64,000 bases of DNA from NCBI GenBank assembly GCA_029204225.1, contig CM055101.1:42062927-42126926 (forward strand), written 5' to 3'. The notes beneath the pieces were generated by a model. That model ran no database searches. It saw nothing but the letters and a program-made list of their open reading frames with translations, and was not told the DNA's origin. Positions 1 through 11,931 of the stretch are shown in pieces. The DNA is from Diphasiastrum complanatum. Its lineage: Eukaryota; Streptophyta; Lycopodiopsida; Lycopodiales; Lycopodiaceae. Numbering within the stretch: position 1 is the first letter of the stretch; every line of letters begins with the position of its first letter. Position numbers and translations under genes: made by a program.

Positions 1-57
1 GACACTCTTTACTAGTCTATATGTATAAGAATATTCTAGAGAGAGAATGTGTGAGGT

Positions 58-2432
58 GCCGTAAAAAATGTCACGCTTTTGCCGACAAAAATCCAATAAA
101 TGCACTTGTGAGTCCATGATGGAAGTCAGAAAATATCTCTCAAATATGCAGACAATCTCCACCATATCCTCATGTATCTTGCGAAGATCCAGCTCACGGA
201 TTTCTTTTGCACACATCCATTTGCAGCATATTCAATCCATTTTATGTCTATTTGAATTTCCAATCATTAAATACTAAATAGAAAAATGCACCAAGTACAT
301 GTAAATACCTGACAATGATTGATAGTTTGTATATGGTCTCACAAATATCTTTTGACAAGCACCCACGAATTGACAATGGATAGATGAATTGAATCATCTT
401 TAGCCAATCATGAGATTTGAGACCTTGCAACTTTCCATCCACTGTGAATGATGATCGTAGAGAATGGGCAAAACCAGTTGGTGTTCTAATGTCATGAATA
501 ATGGAGCGCACATGGTTAAGCTAATCCTTAGTGAATGTCCAAGGTACATTTGGAGCATGATCTTCACCATCCTTTATCCAATATTCTTTTTTGGTGTTTG
601 ATTCTTTTAGATCGTGCCTTGCAGCAATGGTATCTTTTTCGTCAATCAAGGGTTTCCAAATAGATTCACCCACATTTTTAAATATGTGCATGGGATCAAG
701 TAGGTGATTAATCAAAAGGTTATTCCAATATTCCAAACGATGAAATATATGTAATCTTTTCATACAATCGATTGGCTTTGCTTGAGATTCCTCCCATAGT
801 ATTCGCCAATCTTTCACGGACATCCTCTTTGGAGGCATCTCTCTCTCAACTCTTCCTCCAAAACCTCTTCTATGAGTGTCTCTAAGTGGATGGCCTTCAT
901 GCAAGTATTTACGATGATTTTCATAAACCACTTTTTTGAGACTAAAAGAGTATCTTCCCACAAGATTTGGCCCGCACAAAAAACAAGCATTTTTTCCAGC
1001 CGTTTGAAAGCCTGCCCAACAAATGGATACTATCAATCACTATTAAAAAAAGTATATGTCAAATAATAATTATATCCATTGTAGTATATCATATAAATGT
1101 CAAGAATTACTAGTTGTATATAAACTGTAAACAAACTCCTATGTACAAAAGATAGACATTGTTTGAATGATTACCTAAGCATTCACCTAATCCTGGATAG
1201 TCATGCATTGTCCACATTACAATGGCATGTAGTGTAAACCCCCTCTCATGTAAGGGGCGCGAAATGTCATATGCTTTTATCCCCTTCCACAAATCTTCCA
1301 ACTCGTCAATAAGCGGCTCAAGATACACATCCATGATCTTGACCTTGCGTTGGCCAGGAATTAAAAGTGCCAACATAATGTGTCCCTTTTTTGTACTCAA
1401 CCAAGGAGAAATATTATAATTTACCAAGCAAACAGGCCAAATGGACCACGTAGTTGCTCGTACACCAAAGGGCTTCACACCATCTGTTGCAAGACCAAAT
1501 CTCACATTTCTTGACTCATTGACAAAGCTTGGATACTCTTGTTGATGTGTTTCCATGCAGGTGAATCTGAAGGTACTCTCATCATCCCATCCGTAGAGTA
1601 TGGTGTGCATGCCAGTCCATAAGTTGTGCAAGAGATTTACAATGAAATAAACATTGCAATCGTGGAATTACTGGAAAATGTTGTAAAACTTTGCACGGAA
1701 TGGTTGCCCCTTGCAAATCATCTCTATATCAAGGAGTATCACAAATGGGACATTTCTTGAGTGATTTGTACCTTCCTCGATATAAAATACAATCTTTTGG
1801 ACATGAATGATATTGCTTGTAGTCCATCCCGATGTTAGTCAACATCTTTTGTGCCTCATCTCTTGTATCAGGCATGACATTCCCTTCTGGGAGAATTTTG
1901 TTTTTCAATAGTCTGTACATGACAAAAGAAGTCATTGTAAAAAAAATGTCACTCGATGTCCAAATTGTAAATTTTGTTTCAAAGCAAAAATGACAAGTAG
2001 ATGAAAAAAAATTTACTCAAATAATGATGTGAGGCTTTGGTCACTCCATTTATATTTGGCTTGAAAATTTAATAGAAATAGAGAAGTCGCGAAACGAGAT
2101 GTCTTTGCTCCAGGATACAATGCGGTCTTTGATTCTTCTCGTAATTTTCTTTCTTCTTTAGACAAAAGTGCCTCCTCATCTTGTTCATTGTGTCTAGCTG
2201 CAATATTGTTCTCGTACATATCATCCAACATGTCTCCCATGACTTCAAATTCATCATTCATTGGAAGCTCATTTTCATCGTTGGAACTTGTTTGCGAAGA
2301 AGTAGATCTAGATGAGCTAGATGCATATGCATTAGTCTCTTGATTAATGCGCTCATCAATTTCCATCATCTCTTTTAAGCCTTGACGTAGACGACGAGGT
2401 AATTGCTTTATATGTGGGCCGTTGTATTGCAT
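58..2432 (-). pseudogene. CACTA transposase (TPD, Transposase_21 family), broken
   Basis: Cut-and-paste transposase of CACTA elements. In minus-strand order: a Ser/acidic N-terminal stretch with the LYPG motif (2432-2013), a segment LPEGNVMPDTRDEAQK...CPKDCILYRGRYK with a Cys pair (1935-1729), the core GLATDGVKPFG / SIWPVCLVNYN / DVYLEPLIDEL (1631-1110), the H-R segment GHPLRDTHRRGFGGRVE (1036-521), the KSHDWLKMIQFIYPLSIRG motif (511-248), and a DUF4218-like tail with DLRKIHEDMVEIVCIFER (about 240-58). Each piece is recognisable, but they lie in different frames separated by short gaps. Some gaps may be introns; others look like decay. Family assignment is firm; functionality is very unlikely. 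Confidence 0.85.
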
Positions 2433-2517
2433 TCTTCATCTATGTCGACCATTACGAGGATTATTGTCTCCAACACTAAATGAGAATGAAGAATCCTATA
2501 TATCAAAATAACAAGAA

Positions 2518-2641
2518 GTAGGTTGAAACAATGCTTGATAAACATTTCCTCCCAATACTTGATAGATCTAAATGTTGCATATGAATATAAATTACCTCTT
2601 ATTTTAAAAAGTATGAATATACCAATGTATCTATTAGACAT
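2518..2641 (-). repeat. Partial duplicate of the SET-domain tail
   Basis: About 90 bases here match 2860-2950 with scattered substitutions (ggttgaaac..tgcttgat / cctgatagatct type matches). The minus-strand reading FRSIKYWEEMFIKHCFN is a degraded version of TRSIRFGEELFIKYSFN in the neighbouring SET fragment. It is a local direct duplication within the element. Confidence 0.75.
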
Positions 2642-2823
2642 ATTTGTCTTTTCAACTTGTTAACATTCAATGAACTCAAAGACGAATAATGCTCCTAAAT
2701 TTTTTCTAGGCAAATGACGAATAATGCTCCTAACATTTGACATATTTAATGACACAAACCAAATACAATCAAGATGCATGGATTATACATCTCTACATAT
2801 CAGCAAAATTTAAATTTTCACAT

Positions 2824-3600
2824 TTAACTTATTGTCTTTTGCAAACATTTGGGTAGAGGATGGTTGAAACTATACTTGATGAACAATTCTTCCCCAAACC
2901 TGATAGATCTAGTGGCACAGACCATTACATAAGTGCCCTTTATATTCCTAGTAAAATATTCTTCTTTTCCATTGGTGCGTTCTTCAAAATCACAATTCGT
3001 CAATAGAGGGTGGCCAATGGAACTATTTATATATGTAGCAATGTTTCCATGCACATCTGGACATCCATCAATGTATGTACGATTTTCCCTTGAGATGTTG
3101 CCTCCTTGCATGCGTTGCTCCTCTAAAGAACAAGCATTTGAATTCAAGCCATATACTTGCATCCTCCATTGGTGACGACACAAAGCATGCCAATCACCCC
3201 AATTGTATTGAGGTCGTGCATATGGCATCAATGCCACAACACTATTTAAAGGGACCTCAGTACTACTCAATGCAAAAAGGCCCAAACCAGACTCAAGAAA
3301 GTGTTCACTAGGCATGATCATCTACATTCGAACCCCAATACATAAAGGGTGTTCCATTTAATGGTAATGGTGATTGGAGTAGCCAACACGAAAAGCTACT
3401 TCTAATAAAAGTTTTTACTAATGGTTGCAAGCTAGGTGGAAGAGGAAGGTCAGACAAAGAACCTAGAATGTCTTTTGACACATCAACAGTGTGTAGTAAT
3501 TTGCAATTATCTTTCAAACTAGTCATAATACGTCCAAGACGTGTTCTCTTTTTTAAAGGGGTGGTCAAGTTTGTGGAATTAAAAGTTGAAAATGTTAGAT
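2824..3600 (-). pseudogene. SET-domain protein fragment inside the CACTA element
   Basis: The minus-strand ORF 3321-2824 shows SET-domain landmarks. These are an N-terminal GLGLFALSSTEVPLNSVVAL (compare G-G-FA...I..G..V), a middle GNIATYINSSIGHPLLTNC (degenerate R-F-INHSC-PNC), and VMVCATRSIRFGEELFIKYSF (compare A.RdI..GEEL..dY). SET domains are lysine methyltransferases. The Asn-His of the catalytic NHS motif reads NSS here, so activity is doubtful. Upstream sequence in another frame (about 3600-3310, ending GTPFMYWGSNVDDHA) could be the preceding part of the same protein; a (CT)n tract cuts it off. It lies on the same strand as the transposase, which suggests capture of a host gene fragment. 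The exact SET subfamily is not identified. Confidence 0.6.
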
Positions 3601-3606
3601 GTATCA

Positions 3607-3729
<123 letters not shown>

Positions 3730-3775
3730 GAAACATAAATTAATATATAACACAAACCGTAAACCAGTAGCATGA

Positions 3776-3818
3776 AACACACACACAAACACACGCACGC
3801 ACACACACACACACCCAC
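3776..3818. repeat. (CA)n-rich imperfect microsatellite
   Basis: Runs of ACACAC interrupted by AAAC and GCAC, 50 bases from the CT tract. Confidence 0.9.
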
Positions 3819-4054
3819 ACCGACCCTAAACACACATGAAGAGAAAAACAGAGAGAACATTATAGAGTACTAATCAAAACTCCCGAACCACACGATTATA
3901 TCCTACTCCAGAATGTCACCACATGCTCCCTCCTTGCGGTGTTTGGGCTTTTTTGTGGAACTCATCTTCCAACAAAAAACATTTGAACCACGTCTTTAAC
4001 GGAAGAAAACAAGGGCTACACACCTTCCTAGAATTGGGAGTGTTGGTTACCTTT

Positions 4055-4175
<121 letters not shown>

Positions 4176-4207
4176 ACGTGAATGAGTCTATTATGGGTGA
4201 TTGAATA

Positions 4208-4396
4208 TGGAAATCAAGATTAACTACATCTAATCATTCTATTTGGATTTTTTCTTTTAGAAGCAAGTGAGAGATTAACTTCATCTAATCATTCTATTTG
4301 GATTTTTTTCTTTTAGAAGCAAGTGAGAGATTAACTTCATCTAAATATTCTATTTGGATTTTTCCTTTTAGAAGCAAGTGAGAGATTAACTTCAAA
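4208..4396. repeat. Tandem minisatellite, unit about 57 bp, 3 copies plus a partial
   Basis: The unit gattaacttcatctaatc...attctatttggatttttt..ttttagaagcaagtgaga is repeated three times with few changes and ends in a partial fourth copy. Each unit holds a polypyrimidine stretch followed by ttttag, like a plant 3' splice site; this may be chance. Confidence 0.9.
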
Positions 4397-4489
4397 GTAT
4401 CATGGCACTCATCCTATCGCTCAATATTTATTGGCCAAACTATATTTGAAGTGTCATAAGGGTCAAAGATTAAAGCATTTCCAAAAAAT

Positions 4490-4720
4490 ACTTTAAAGAG
4501 TTTACCTCTCGTACTCTTGGATTCTCTGTGTGCACTCCATTGGCCCAAATATGATTGTTGACAATCCTCCTTGTCCGAATCCTAAGGCCTTTACATTGTG
4601 TGCATGTACAAGGTATCCTCTCATCATATTCTGGTTGAAACTAGTCCAATAATCCAATTGCAAATTGCACAAATTCTTTCAGTGTCATTCAAGTGGAAAT
4701 TGACAAATTCTAACATGTGA
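4490..4720 (-). pseudogene. Transpos_assoc-like N-terminal domain of a CACTA transposase
   Basis: The minus strand reads KEFVQFAIGLLD, a TAG stop, FQPEYDERIPCTCTQCKGLR, and then RTRRIVNNHIWANGVHTE. This matches the plan of the transposon-associated domain found ahead of Transposase_21: a GV..F..fA helix, I-C-x-C-x2-C, and a V..H....G segment. An in-frame stop shows decay. It belongs with the transposase remnant downstream on the minus strand. Confidence 0.5.
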
Positions 4721-4839
4721 CGAATTGTAACATGTGACAAAAATTGACAAAATAGTCTTTGTACATTTAGTGCATTTTCAACCTTCATTTGTAATGGAGT
4801 GGTATCTTGGCTTTCCAAAGAGCAGTATACTATATCCAA

Positions 4840-6720
4840 AGAGCAAATCGGATTACATCACTATTACAATTAAAAAAATTATGACAGAAATCAATATACA
4901 TACATGTGATGGATCAATAAGCGGTCTACGTCAACTGATGGAAGAGCTTGAAGATGAACCAGTCAATAGTTGTTCATTGTACTTTAGTCTTGATTGCTCC
5001 TTTTTTTTGTGATAGAGCTCAATTCTTTTTTCTTTCTCTAAATCACGTGCAGGTACAATAATTTCCCTAGAATTCATAATTCCAATCAAATGTCATTGTA
5101 AGAATAAATTTGCAAGAAAAATTATACACTCATATTCAAATAACAAATAAAGTGCAATTGATGTCAATATCAATAACAATATATACCTGCTGTTGCGATC
5201 ATGAGATGAATCGCTATCTGATGATGATGACATCGTTGATGACATATACACACTGTAGCCAGCTACTCTATACCACATCATAAGTAATCATTATGAGACC
5301 GTATGTTCTGAACAAATTTAATAAAATTTGTTAAAGACATGCCAACATCTAATCCATGTATATTCTACTTATGCTTAATGTATTTCTCTTATTCTAGTAA
5401 CATTGCTATCAAGAAAATTGCTTGGGTGGGGCAACACATGACGAGCAATCAAAATGAGGTTCATACTGACAAATGTTAGACATCAATAGATAGTGCGTGC
5501 AGGTCTATCTCAACTAATTTAAAGACTACATAGCAGTCAATGTTCGAAGCTCTCAGTTTAAACTCTTGTCTAAGATGAGTGATGATCTCAAGGTAAATCT
5601 CTTTGTATTGGCCTAGTGTGCCATGGTATCTCATGACGAGCAATATGCATTCGCCCTTTCTATCTATGGTTGCTTTGTATGCAAGAAATCATATACTAGA
5701 TAACACACCATTGATCAACATCTTTATTACAATGCTAAATGATATTTCAACTAATTACTATGATTTCATATAAGGTTATATAGGTCACACACCAACAATT
5801 AAAAAGATTTATCATATAGGTCACATATCACTAAGGTCCTCAATATAACATAAATGCTTTTGATCATGAATCTAAATGACCCCATGCAACCATTTAAGAG
5901 GCGACATGACAAAAGCAAAAAAAAATTATTTGACCATGTAATTATGTCATCAAATTATATCAAATCTATGACACCTAGATTATTAAAAAAACTAAATGTT
6001 TTATGACATCACTGATTTGACATAATATTATGTCATAAAATCTTAAAAAACTTGTCAAATTACTTGTTTAATAATAATATGTACTATTTCTTATCTCATG
6101 ATTTTGTCTTGTATGTCAAATCTCAAGAAAAATAAAATTTATAACAATATAAAACTAGTTTTAACAATTAAATACTACCATAATGATCTTTGAATTGATT
6201 CTTTTACATTCCATCATATTAAAAAATATATTTTCTGTAAAATCCTACAATAAAATATTCTCATAAAATCTAGAAAAGATTATGAGAATATTGAATGACA
6301 TTTGAAGCATGCAAGCCCATGTGGGGGACCCTCTCACGTGCCAAGAGAGGAAAAAAAAACCGCGTGGATATTGTGTGGATTATCCACGCGTGGATAACTT
6401 CTGCGTGGATAATCCACGCGAAACTTGAATGCCAATAAAATGGCATTTCCGCGAGCATTTGCTTTCAAGTTTTATAGGTTTTCTAATCTAATGTTTAGTG
6501 CCCTTGCTTGATATTGCTCTTCTAAGCTCTATAGATCTTGCTTGCTTGCTTTTGGTTGCTCTTCATTGCTAGTGATCTTGCTCTTGCTTTTGCTTGCTCT
6601 ATTGATCTTCTTTGTTCTTGCTTACTATTAATCTATTGCTTTCTATTCATTGCTTACTCTTCTAATCTAAAAGTCTTCAATACTCTTTCACTCCCATTCT
6701 CCACTACTTTCTAACTTTTA
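4840..6720. other. No gene recognised; AT-rich sequence with short palindromes
   Basis: No reading frame resembles a known family. TGACATAATATTATGTCA at 6018-6035 is a perfect 18-base palindrome in AT-rich sequence with several other TGTCAT/ATGACA words, possibly a MITE remnant. The last 200 bases are rich in cttgct and lead into the ATG at 6739. Confidence 0.6.
6361..6420. repeat. Cluster of GCGTGGAT palindromes
   Basis: GTGGATTATCCACGCG (6375-6390) and GCGTGGATAATCCACGCG (6403-6420) are each self-complementary and complementary to each other. Flanking cgcgtggat words add further copies. The sequence can fold into alternative hairpins. Its role is unknown. Confidence 0.8.
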
Positions 6721-6738
6721 AAGTTTTCCTTTGATACA

Positions 6739-7882
6739 ATGTCTTCAAGTGGTAGGTCAAGTGGAAGGTCAAGTGGGAGACCATCTAGGAGAAGAGCTCG
6801 TGAGGAGCCCGAAGAATATAATCAAGAGTGGTTTGAGAATCTATCTCCTCAACAAAGAGATAGAATCAAAAATTTTGTGTTATCTTCTTCAGGTGAATCA
6901 TCCGAGAGAAGAGCTTCCGAAGAAGCCCCTTCCCAAGAATCGTGTAGTGTGTATTATGATCTTAATCCGCGTGGTGGAGTTATAAAAAATATGCGTGGCA
7001 ATGTAGTTCATGCCCGTTTGCGTGATTTAGTGGCTTTATATTTTGGTAAAGATTACATGATCGATCGGTCCTCCCAATCGCTTGAAGACAAAAATAAAAT
7101 AATAGAGACTTTGTATTTTGAATTCCCTCAATCCAATGCTTTTAGTAGGACTTGGGCCTTGAATACAATGTGCCTTTGGATTTGAAACAAAAGGCAATTG
7201 ATGAGAAGAGTCGTGAGGAATCCCAAGAATCTCACGAAGCCTGGATGGTGCTCCAAAAGGGATTGGAGGAAGGTGAAAGGGGAATTGTTGCAAAACAATC
7301 CCCAAAAGTATGAACAACAACGTAGGGCCGCGGCCGATAAGCTCTTAAAACATGGCCAAAGTCACTTGGGATCGGGAGGAAGGGACAATTTAGAGGCCCA
7401 ATTTGTAAGTGCAATATTTTTTAATATGATTCTATTTTTGTAGTGAGATTGTTAATGTTTTTTATTGCTAAACTATGTTTTTTTGTTGAATGTAGCTTAG
7501 TGATTTTGGAAGATAGAAAGTTGAAGACCCCTCTACTCTAAAGCAAGACGACTTCATCGATGTAGATGCTCTTGAATACTTCGATGAAGGCGATCTTGTA
7601 AAAGAGGAGGTGGAGACAGTTTTAGAGACAGTTGCACCAGTTACATCACTAACTTCCACCACCACCATTGTTGATACCACATATGTCATTGTCTCTCCTA
7701 CCTTTGTTGCTACCATTCAATCCACCTCCATTTATACTATTGTAAATACTCAACTAACCATTCCATTACTATCCCGTTCCACAGTTTCTCAGTTTTTCTT
7801 TTCTACTTACCATCGTTTCCTACTGAGTTTTCCGTCCTTCCAACCTATGATATTTTGTTCGAAAGAGCCAAAGAATCCTTGA
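6739..7882 (+). pseudogene. Unidentified protein gene, possibly the accessory ORF of a DNA transposon
   Basis: It begins at a good ATG (6739) with a Ser/Gly/Arg repeat (SSSGRSSGRSSGRPSRRR), then acidic and polar segments including EEYNQEWFENLSPQQRDRIKN. A Lys/Gln-rich part KYEQQRRAAADKLLKHGQSH ends near 7405, where a plausible intron starts (gtaagtg) and runs to about 7496 (tgtag). After it come an acidic stretch and a Thr/Ser-rich stretch. The frame changes near 7170 and back near 7310, so the copy is probably damaged. The layout (basic tail, H..G) loosely recalls plant Transposase_24 proteins, but no diagnostic motif is present, so function is not assigned. Confidence 0.4.
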
Positions 7883-9430
7883 AGTGGCATGTGGAGATCT
7901 CATACCACCTTTACTGGATGGTAGAACAGCTAGCACAATAGACAAACAAGCTCAGAATGGCAAAGCAGGACTTGTAGTTAAAAGACGCAGAATTGCTGAC
8001 ATTTACGAATCAGCTCTAGTCTATCCAAAAGGTGCAAGACCAGTTCGAGCGCCGGTCAAATCTCCTGACTCGGGAAAATAAGAGACTAACTGATGTGATG
8101 ACAACAGTCAAACAACCAATCAGGCCAGAAGATATAAAAGTTCCAGTTCCATTTTCAGGAGCAGCAATAAAAATGAAAAAGTATATCTCCTTAATCCAGA
8201 TATACGAAGCCCTGAAGAGGAACCATCAAATTTCAGAAGACGAAGGCAACAAGAAGCTGTCAGCACTCAAAGAAAGCGTTGACAAAATCCAAGAGGAACT
8301 TCTCCTGTCAAAGCAACAAATGGACCTCATATGGAATACATCATGTAGACTCGACGCAGACGTATCAATGCAGGAAAAAGATGACCATGACGATGATGCT
8401 GGAGCTCCTAAACAAAGCCAATCCATCAACCAACGAGGTGCTGGTTGTGGCATGCCATATCAAGGTTCCACAACTGGCTCTCTCCACAAACTGCCATGGA
8501 CTCCTCCACTTACAATCAGTTGCCCCACTCGCCTTCTTATTTTTCTAAATCATTTTCATCTTACCAACCTTCATCTCTTTCATTTGCTTGTTCAACCACC
8601 TCCACATCCACTTCTAATACCATATTCCCTACATCGTCTCTTAAAACTAAAGGCCATGTTCTAAACCAGTTCGTTTCACCAACAACTCAGTATAACCTCA
8701 TAACTAACCTACTACCCTCCACTCGTAAACTATTTTTGCCTCCATCACCACTTGACTTTAATTCTTCTGATCAAGGTCCACTTGATGAGACTGTGCAGCC
8801 TACTATGGGACTTTCTTCATTTCCTCCAGAAGGAAAGAGCAACATCTTCAGTGGATCAAATTTCGAGGGTTCAACACCAAGGATTCCTAATACGAAGAGT
8901 GTCATAGCCTTGGAGGACTATTTGGAAAAGCCCTCAAGGAAGCTACCTGAGAAATTCATAGAAAAGGTCAAAAGACGGTACGAAGATCGGAAAGAGTCTG
9001 ATGAATTCCGAAAGACCTATAAGAAAGGAGAATGAGGGGGGGCAAAGAAAGTAACTACAGAAGAATATCCAAAGCTCAGCAGCCTCGTTAACGCCTTACA
9101 TCCACAACCCTCCTGGAGAATCGTGATGATGCTGAATAATGATGAACAGCTTCAAGAGTATCTAAGGGCACCAAGCTGGAAAAGTGTCGACCCCTGCTAT
9201 GCATCAATCAAGAGAAGAGACCCTTTTGAGAAAAGAAAACCAGCCGAGCGACAGATCAATTGGCCTTTTATTCCAGAAGTTGACTCAAGCTCAACTGTGG
9301 TAAAATATCGAGATGCACTACTAAAGTTTGGATACGCCTATAGAGGAAGTGCAGATAACGTATTCCAAGAGAGTGTAGATTATTGTTTATCTATAGCCTT
9401 TCTCATGACATTGGAGTGCTACTTATATAA
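7801..9430 (+). pseudogene. Unidentified coiled-coil/Ser-rich protein, interrupted by TAG codons
   Basis: Frame 1 from about 7801 reads through YDILFERAKESLKWHVEI, then TAG, TNKLRMAKQDL, TAG, LKDAELLTFTNQL, TAG, and SIQKVQDQFERRSNLL. All three stops are TAG inside a Gln-rich helical stretch. It continues to about 8450 as a charged helical region (KLSALKESVDKIQEELLLS), then in another frame as a Ser/Pro/Thr-rich linker and a basic segment (8445-9035). A further part holds APSWKSVDPCYASIKRRDPF and WPFIPEVDSSSTVVKYRDAL (9123-9380). It could be the continuation of the gene at 6739. I do not recognise the family; no protease, RT or capsid signature was seen. Confidence 0.4.
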
Positions 9431-9434
9431 GGGG

Positions 9435-11378
9435 CTACCACCCATAATGTTGGATGTCAATCAAAAGATGCACATCTAATGATGACAAGGCTTTCCTTTC
9501 AACAAAAATCCTAATTTTACTTTTTTGAAAAAAAAAAATTTCCACTAGCATGGACAAGTATGCCAAAATAGTTTGGGTTTTATTCTCCCTAGCAGTGTTG
9601 TCAAGCTGCAAATAAAGTATTTCCGAAAGATTTTCACCAAATTCGCAAATTATCTTATGTACAATGGTGATCGTCAAATTTGGATCGTTTCGAACATTGG
9701 GATAATAGAAAAAGACCTTGGATTCCAAAGTGTCATTAAACACAAGTGCTCCAACGAGATGAATCTGAATAAAATCTGTCTCGTTCAAATTTTTGGACAC
9801 TCTGACAAAATGAGACAACATTGTTTTCTTCTGATCCATTCCATCAATAACAAGGCCCAGATATTTTTGTGGACATTCCAAACATTTCTTTCGATACTTG
9901 GCCAATTTTTGTCTTTCAACTGTTTGTTGATCTCTATGCAGTTGAAGAGTTTTTGCAACATCCACTGAAAATACAATGATTCACTTATTTAATAGAATAA
10001 AGATCATACCATAATGATATTTAAAAAGATTGCAACTTAATTTTTTTCAAAACAAAAAATTTTAAAATGAATGATCACAAATTTGATTAATATTTACTTT
10101 TCTCATCATTGGTCTTTGCAAGTTGTTTTGCAGACTTTAACAACTCGCAAGTGGAGCATACTATCATTCGTGATTTTTTGAGAATCTTTACCTGTCCAGA
10201 ATCTCTTTTCCAAATTCTAAGAAAATTTGAGTAACTCAAATAGGGAACGTTTTTTGTTTTGACAAACTCTTTGTACATCAAAAATATTTCTAATTTTGTA
10301 AAATTATCCGGCAAGTGAAAATATAAGAAATTAGGCAATTTCTTTCCATGCACATCTATGAAATGCTTTAGCCAAGCAGTTGCATTTAAAGCATTTGGAA
10401 AAACATATCGACCCTGTAAGGATCCCTGTAATGTTGGGTCTTCCTGAAGTCGTGCATGCATTCGTTGAAGTCGTGAGTTTCCGATTGCGTGAACTGCTTT
10501 GTAAGCTTTGCGACATACCTCCAAAGCATTTAAAAAATACGAAACGGAGTTTTTATCCAGTCTCACTGTTGTACACAAATAGAAATTTCTCTCATCCTTA
10601 CTTTATAAAAAGAAATTTGATCTTAATTCTTCAATTTCTTTGATATTCAATTTTTGCAAACAATAAGATAAGCAGCAAATAATATTCCGTACCTTTTGAA
10701 TCTCAGATTTTGTAATCAACTGTTTTAGACGATTCGTTAAATCAAGTGACGATCTCAAGTCTCTCTTGTATTTTCCTTTTTGTTTGGAGTCTGGTCTATA
10801 AATTGAACATGTGACACTAGTAGACTGGTTGAAAGGTGTTGGAATTTTGTGACTCGAAATTCTGGCTCCAACCTCAGGATGTTCTGGACCCTCAGAAGGC
10901 TCTAAATTTTTGATAAATATAGCTCTTTTAGATTTAACACGACAAACATCACTTTAAGAAGGTCTCCTACGAATATGAGGAAAGCTTGAACGTCGCGGAT
11001 CAACAAACTTACGCGGATTTGTTGATTTACTAGAATCAATAACTGAGTGAATTGAAACTTTTGACTCATCACTCAATGATTCAACTTGTTCAAAAGAACA
11101 ATGTTCTACTTGTGTAGAGCCTGTATCTGAAGAGGAGGACGAGGTCAAAAGATTTGACATAAGTTGAGTTACATGTGTCATTTCTTGAAAAGTACTTGCG
11201 TGAGGAATTTCAAGATGAACAAGTAAATGATTATGATGCCATAGATGGAAACATGTTGAGAATCAGGAGTGGCGCTATAAAAAAAACTTTCATTGGGAAT
11301 ATCAGATGAAGATGATGCACTTGTTGCAACGTATTGAGTTATAACTATTGGAATAGAGGAGGTAGAACTACTTGACAT
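9435..11378 (-). pseudogene. DUF7869-domain protein, candidate transposase of a mobile element
   Basis: Minus strand, three visible exon-like blocks. 11378-10690 encodes a Ser/Thr-rich N-terminus and a basic linker (one TAA inside), ending at a plausible donor after ITKSEIQK. 10578-10087 has VCRKAYKAVHAIGNSRLQRM, WLKHFIDVHGKKLPN and CSTCELL, typical of the region ahead of DUF7869. 9965-9435 has the DUF7869 core: LVIDGMDQKKTML (D41, D44) and YLQLDNTARENKTQ (D122), spaced like the first two acidic residues of an RNase H-fold nuclease. The family's following GHTHEDxD motif is not readable; the C-terminus is damaged or cut near 9435. DUF7869 proteins are multicopy in several eukaryotes, and a transposase role is inference. 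It is divergent from the ParB-methyltransferase gene, with 550 bp between them. Confidence 0.6.
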
Positions 11379-11410
11379 CGTAACCTTAAAAAAAATTCTA
11401 ACTATATACT

Positions 11411-11702
11411 TATGCTAAGCATAGACCCGTTAAAATAGTTGAGGACCAGAGATGCAAATGACGACCTATGATGAGCATAGGTTAGCAAGCAGCATGAGAA
11501 GACATCCTATGTTGAGCATAGGTGGGACTAGAGGACGTGACTCTGATGACCTATGTTGAGCATAGGTTAGAAGAGGACCAGAGATGCAACCTCTGCTCAG
11601 CATAGGTCGATAGGTGATAAGAAGAGAAACATCATGCCGACTTCATGTGTTGAGCATAGGTTGTTACTCAGGACCCGAACACAACCCGTGCTCAGCATAG
11701 GT
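11411..11702. repeat. Cluster of seven palindromic CCTATGnTnAGCATAGG motifs in a divergent promoter region
   Basis: Copies lie at about 11411, 11465, 11506, 11549, 11590, 11644 and 11685. The best copies (CCTATGATGAGCATAGGT, ACCTATGTTGAGCATAGGT) are nearly symmetric, and the TnAGCATAG half is conserved in every copy. Further copies occur at 12358, 14033 and 14119, in the predicted introns of the neighbouring gene. The cluster lies between two divergently transcribed genes, so it may bind an element-encoded protein. Confidence 0.85.
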
Positions 11703-11931
11703 CGTTACTCATATATTTCCTGTTTTACAAGGCTCAATCTGTGAAAAGTGAAACTTTTGAGACGTTTTAGTAAGAAAATGTGTTGAATTTATAATTAAAT
11801 TTTACAAAAATTGCAAATTTTAGTTATGATTTTTAGAGATTTTTCACAAAAATTGCTTGTCTATTTAAAGTTTTCAGTATTTTCATTAAGGTAATGTTTG
11901 AAATTTTCCTAAAGAATCTTTCTCCCTGCAG

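Noticed and set aside
6270-6458. Minus-strand ORF with IIHA repeats
   Set aside because: It is the translation of the GCGTGGAT palindrome cluster.
7801-9430. Endogenous pararetrovirus or retrotransposon capsid gene
   Set aside because: No zinc knuckle, aspartic protease, RT or movement-protein signature was found in any frame.
11411-11702. CRISPR array
   Set aside because: Palindromic words have irregular spacing, variable sequence and non-unique spacers, and the DNA is plant nuclear; no cas gene.
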